From CBEULR01 sp965544035 (GTDB lineage: Bacteria > Bacillota > Desulfotomaculia > Desulfotomaculales > Desulforudaceae), in the NCBI GenBank assembly GCA_965544035.1, contig CBEULR010000021.1:1-33609 (forward strand): 33,609 nt of DNA, written 5' to 3'. Made by a program: the position numbers and the translations under genes. Of this stretch, positions 32,457 through 33,609 are shown piece by piece. Each line of letters starts with the position of its first letter. Positions within the stretch are counted from its first letter, which is position 1. Below the pieces are notes generated by a model that searched no databases, was not told the origin of the DNA, and saw only the letters and a list, made by a program, of their open reading frames with translations.

Positions 32457-32485
32457 AGTTTACTGCAGTCCGTACCAATTGTCAA
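32457..32485 (-). promoter_or_regulatory. Main promoter of the pyr operon
   Basis: On the minus strand a perfect TTGACA (32480-32485) is followed after 17 bases by TAAACT (32457-32462). Transcription would begin near 32450, giving a leader of about 120 bases with the PyrR site and terminator. The insertion sequence ends only 17 bases behind the -35 hexamer. Confidence 0.8.
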
Positions 32486-32502
32486 GCACAACATTATGTA
32501 TA

Positions 32503-32556
32503 TGTAATCGGTCTGTGATATTGTCACCCTGTAATCGGTCTGAGAAAATGTCACCC
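32503..32556 (+). repeat. Two tandem 27-base repeats at the IS left end
   Basis: Copies at 32503-32529 and 32530-32556 share TGTAATCGGTCTG at the start and TGTCACCC at the end and differ only at a few middle positions. Tandem copies at an IS tip are likely transposase-binding sites; one copy probably includes the terminal inverted repeat (inference). Confidence 0.75.
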
Positions 32557-32574
32557 ATGAAGGGAGATATTTTC

Positions 32575-33609
32575 TTGTCAGACAAAGAAGCCAGAAGGGT
32601 CTATGTCATTGAGCAGCTCATCAAGGGGAAAATCACGGTTAAACAAGCCGCTGTGCTTCTCGGGCTTAGTGAGCGCCAAATCAAGCGCCTCAAGAAGGGA
32701 GTGCTAGAAAAAGGGGTGGGTTTTCTAGCCCACGGAAATCGGGGCCGGAAACCAAAACACGCTATCGACCCTTGGCTACCGCCAGTTGCGCGATGCAAGC
32801 TGTGAACACATAGCCGAACTGCTCTTTGAACTCCATCGAATAAAGGTTTCACCGCGCACCACAAGGCGTGTCCTGGCACAAGCCGGGATCCGGCTGCACA
32901 AGCGAAAGGTGTGCCGCAAAAGGCGCTCCCGCGAAAGGATGGCCCAGGAAGGGCTTTTGGTCCAAGGTGATGCCAGCCCCTTATACCTGGTTTGAGGAGC
33001 GGGGCCCGAAGGCAAGTCTGCACGGGTTTATAGATGATGCCACGGGCAAGGTTCTGGCCCTGTATTTCCGTCCCCAAGAGGACCTTTTGGGCTACTTCCA
33101 GGTGCTAAGCCAAATGGTGTTGGACTACGGCATTCCACAGAGCTTGTATACAGACCGCCATTCGATTTTCTTCTCGCCAAAGAAAGACAAGCTGTCGATC
33201 GAGGAGGAACTAACCGGGAAAACAGTGGCCCTGACACAGTTTGGCAAGGCCCTGGACGAGCTGGGGATTAACCACATTGCCGCCCGTTCCCCCGAGGCCA
33301 AGGGCCGGATTGAACGGCTTTGGAGAACGCTTCAGAGCCGCTTGGTGGTTGAGCTGCGTTTACATAATATCTGCGGTATTGATGAGGCTAATGCCTTCCT
33401 TCCCGGGTTCATCGATCGGTTTAACCGGCGCTTTGCCGTGGAGCCCGCTGATCCGGTATCGGCCTTTGTACCCGCCCCCACAAAAGATGTTTTAAACCGG
33501 ATCATTGCCTATCGGGATGAGCGCCGGGCCACCAAGGGCTCAACCATCTCATACCTGATTCGCTCCCAAAAACTTAGCGCTTTTGGGTTATGCGTAACAC
33601 CTAAGCACC
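32575..33609 (+). pseudogene. ISNCY-family DDE transposase, frameshifted and cut by the window edge
   Basis: The N-terminal piece starts at TTG 32575 after AAGGGAG and encodes a helix-turn-helix (VKQAAVLLGLSERQIKRLKKG) and GNRGRKPKHAI. Here the frame breaks: about 10-30 residues expected between HAI and the YRQLRDASCEHIAELL helix seem missing, and the sequence continues in another frame (about 32769-32970). A second break is one extra C in the CCCC run near 32979. The third frame then runs PYTWFEERGPKASLHGFIDDATGK … YTDRHSIFF … SPEAKGRIERLW … EANAFLPGFIDRFNRRFAVEP to the window end. The DDE triad is visible: D in QGDAS, D in YTDRHS, E in KGRIERLW. The IS is therefore probably immobile unless helped by another copy. 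Confidence 0.82.

Larger units (their letters stand above)
32503..33609 (+). mobile_element. ISNCY-type insertion sequence, left end to window edge
   Basis: The element is recognised by its transposase remnant and by two adjacent 27-base direct repeats at its outer end. Only the left end is in the window; the right end and any target duplication lie outside. The exact boundary (about 32503) is taken from the start of the first repeat and could be a few bases off. Confidence 0.7.

Overview
The window looks like chromosomal DNA of a Gram-positive, endospore-forming Clostridia-type bacterium (Peptococcaceae/Desulfotomaculum-like; a lineage guess from gene content, not a database match). The evidence is SpoIIM, a SpoIID-type lipoprotein, a GerM/Gmad2 lipoprotein, the spoIIM-(small membrane protein)-xerD-deoB-pdp order seen in sporulating Firmicutes, PyrR-type attenuators, strong purine-rich ribosome binding sites and frequent GTG/TTG starts.

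Layout. 1-330: the upstream end of an rRNA operon read leftwards (first bases of 16S, boxA, two tandem promoters). 506-3089: a 74-residue orphan protein, an MFS transporter and a stand-alone gap gene. 3168-7251: a SpoIID-type lipoprotein, a 102-residue orphan, a decayed DUF1287 gene, an ECF sigma factor with a coupled membrane anti-sigma-like protein, and a second copy of the 74-residue orphan family. 7384-10337: yqxD-type protein, lipid kinase and cyclophilin (one minus-strand run), then a GerM lipoprotein. 10378-12434: an overlapping pair of Rad50-like ATPase and Mre11-like nuclease, the ATPase lacking its coiled coil. 12636-19376: a minus-strand run of an isopropylmalate/tartrate-type dehydrogenase, pdp, deoB, xerD, a DUF4227-like small membrane protein, spoIIM and a DUF3866 protein. 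19551-21299: rqcH on the plus strand. 21415-21879: a CBS-domain protein. 21983-32328: the complete de novo pyrimidine operon pyrR-pyrB-pyrC-carA-carB-pyrK-pyrD-pyrF-pyrE, read leftwards from a consensus promoter at about 32485, with PyrR attenuators before pyrR and before pyrB. 32503-end: a frameshifted ISNCY-type insertion sequence inserted just behind the pyr promoter.

How the genes work together. The pyr operon encodes every step from bicarbonate/glutamine to UMP and senses pyrimidines through PyrR. The deoB-pdp pair salvages pyrimidine nucleosides and feeds pentose phosphates to central metabolism. Several genes belong to sporulation/germination, and the sigma/anti-sigma pair is a probable envelope-signalling unit. 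The observations most worth a second look are the coil-less Mre11/Rad50-like pair, the two copies of an undescribed 74-residue protein, a pyrB reading frame that appears to start at CTG, and the insertion sequence abutting the pyr promoter.
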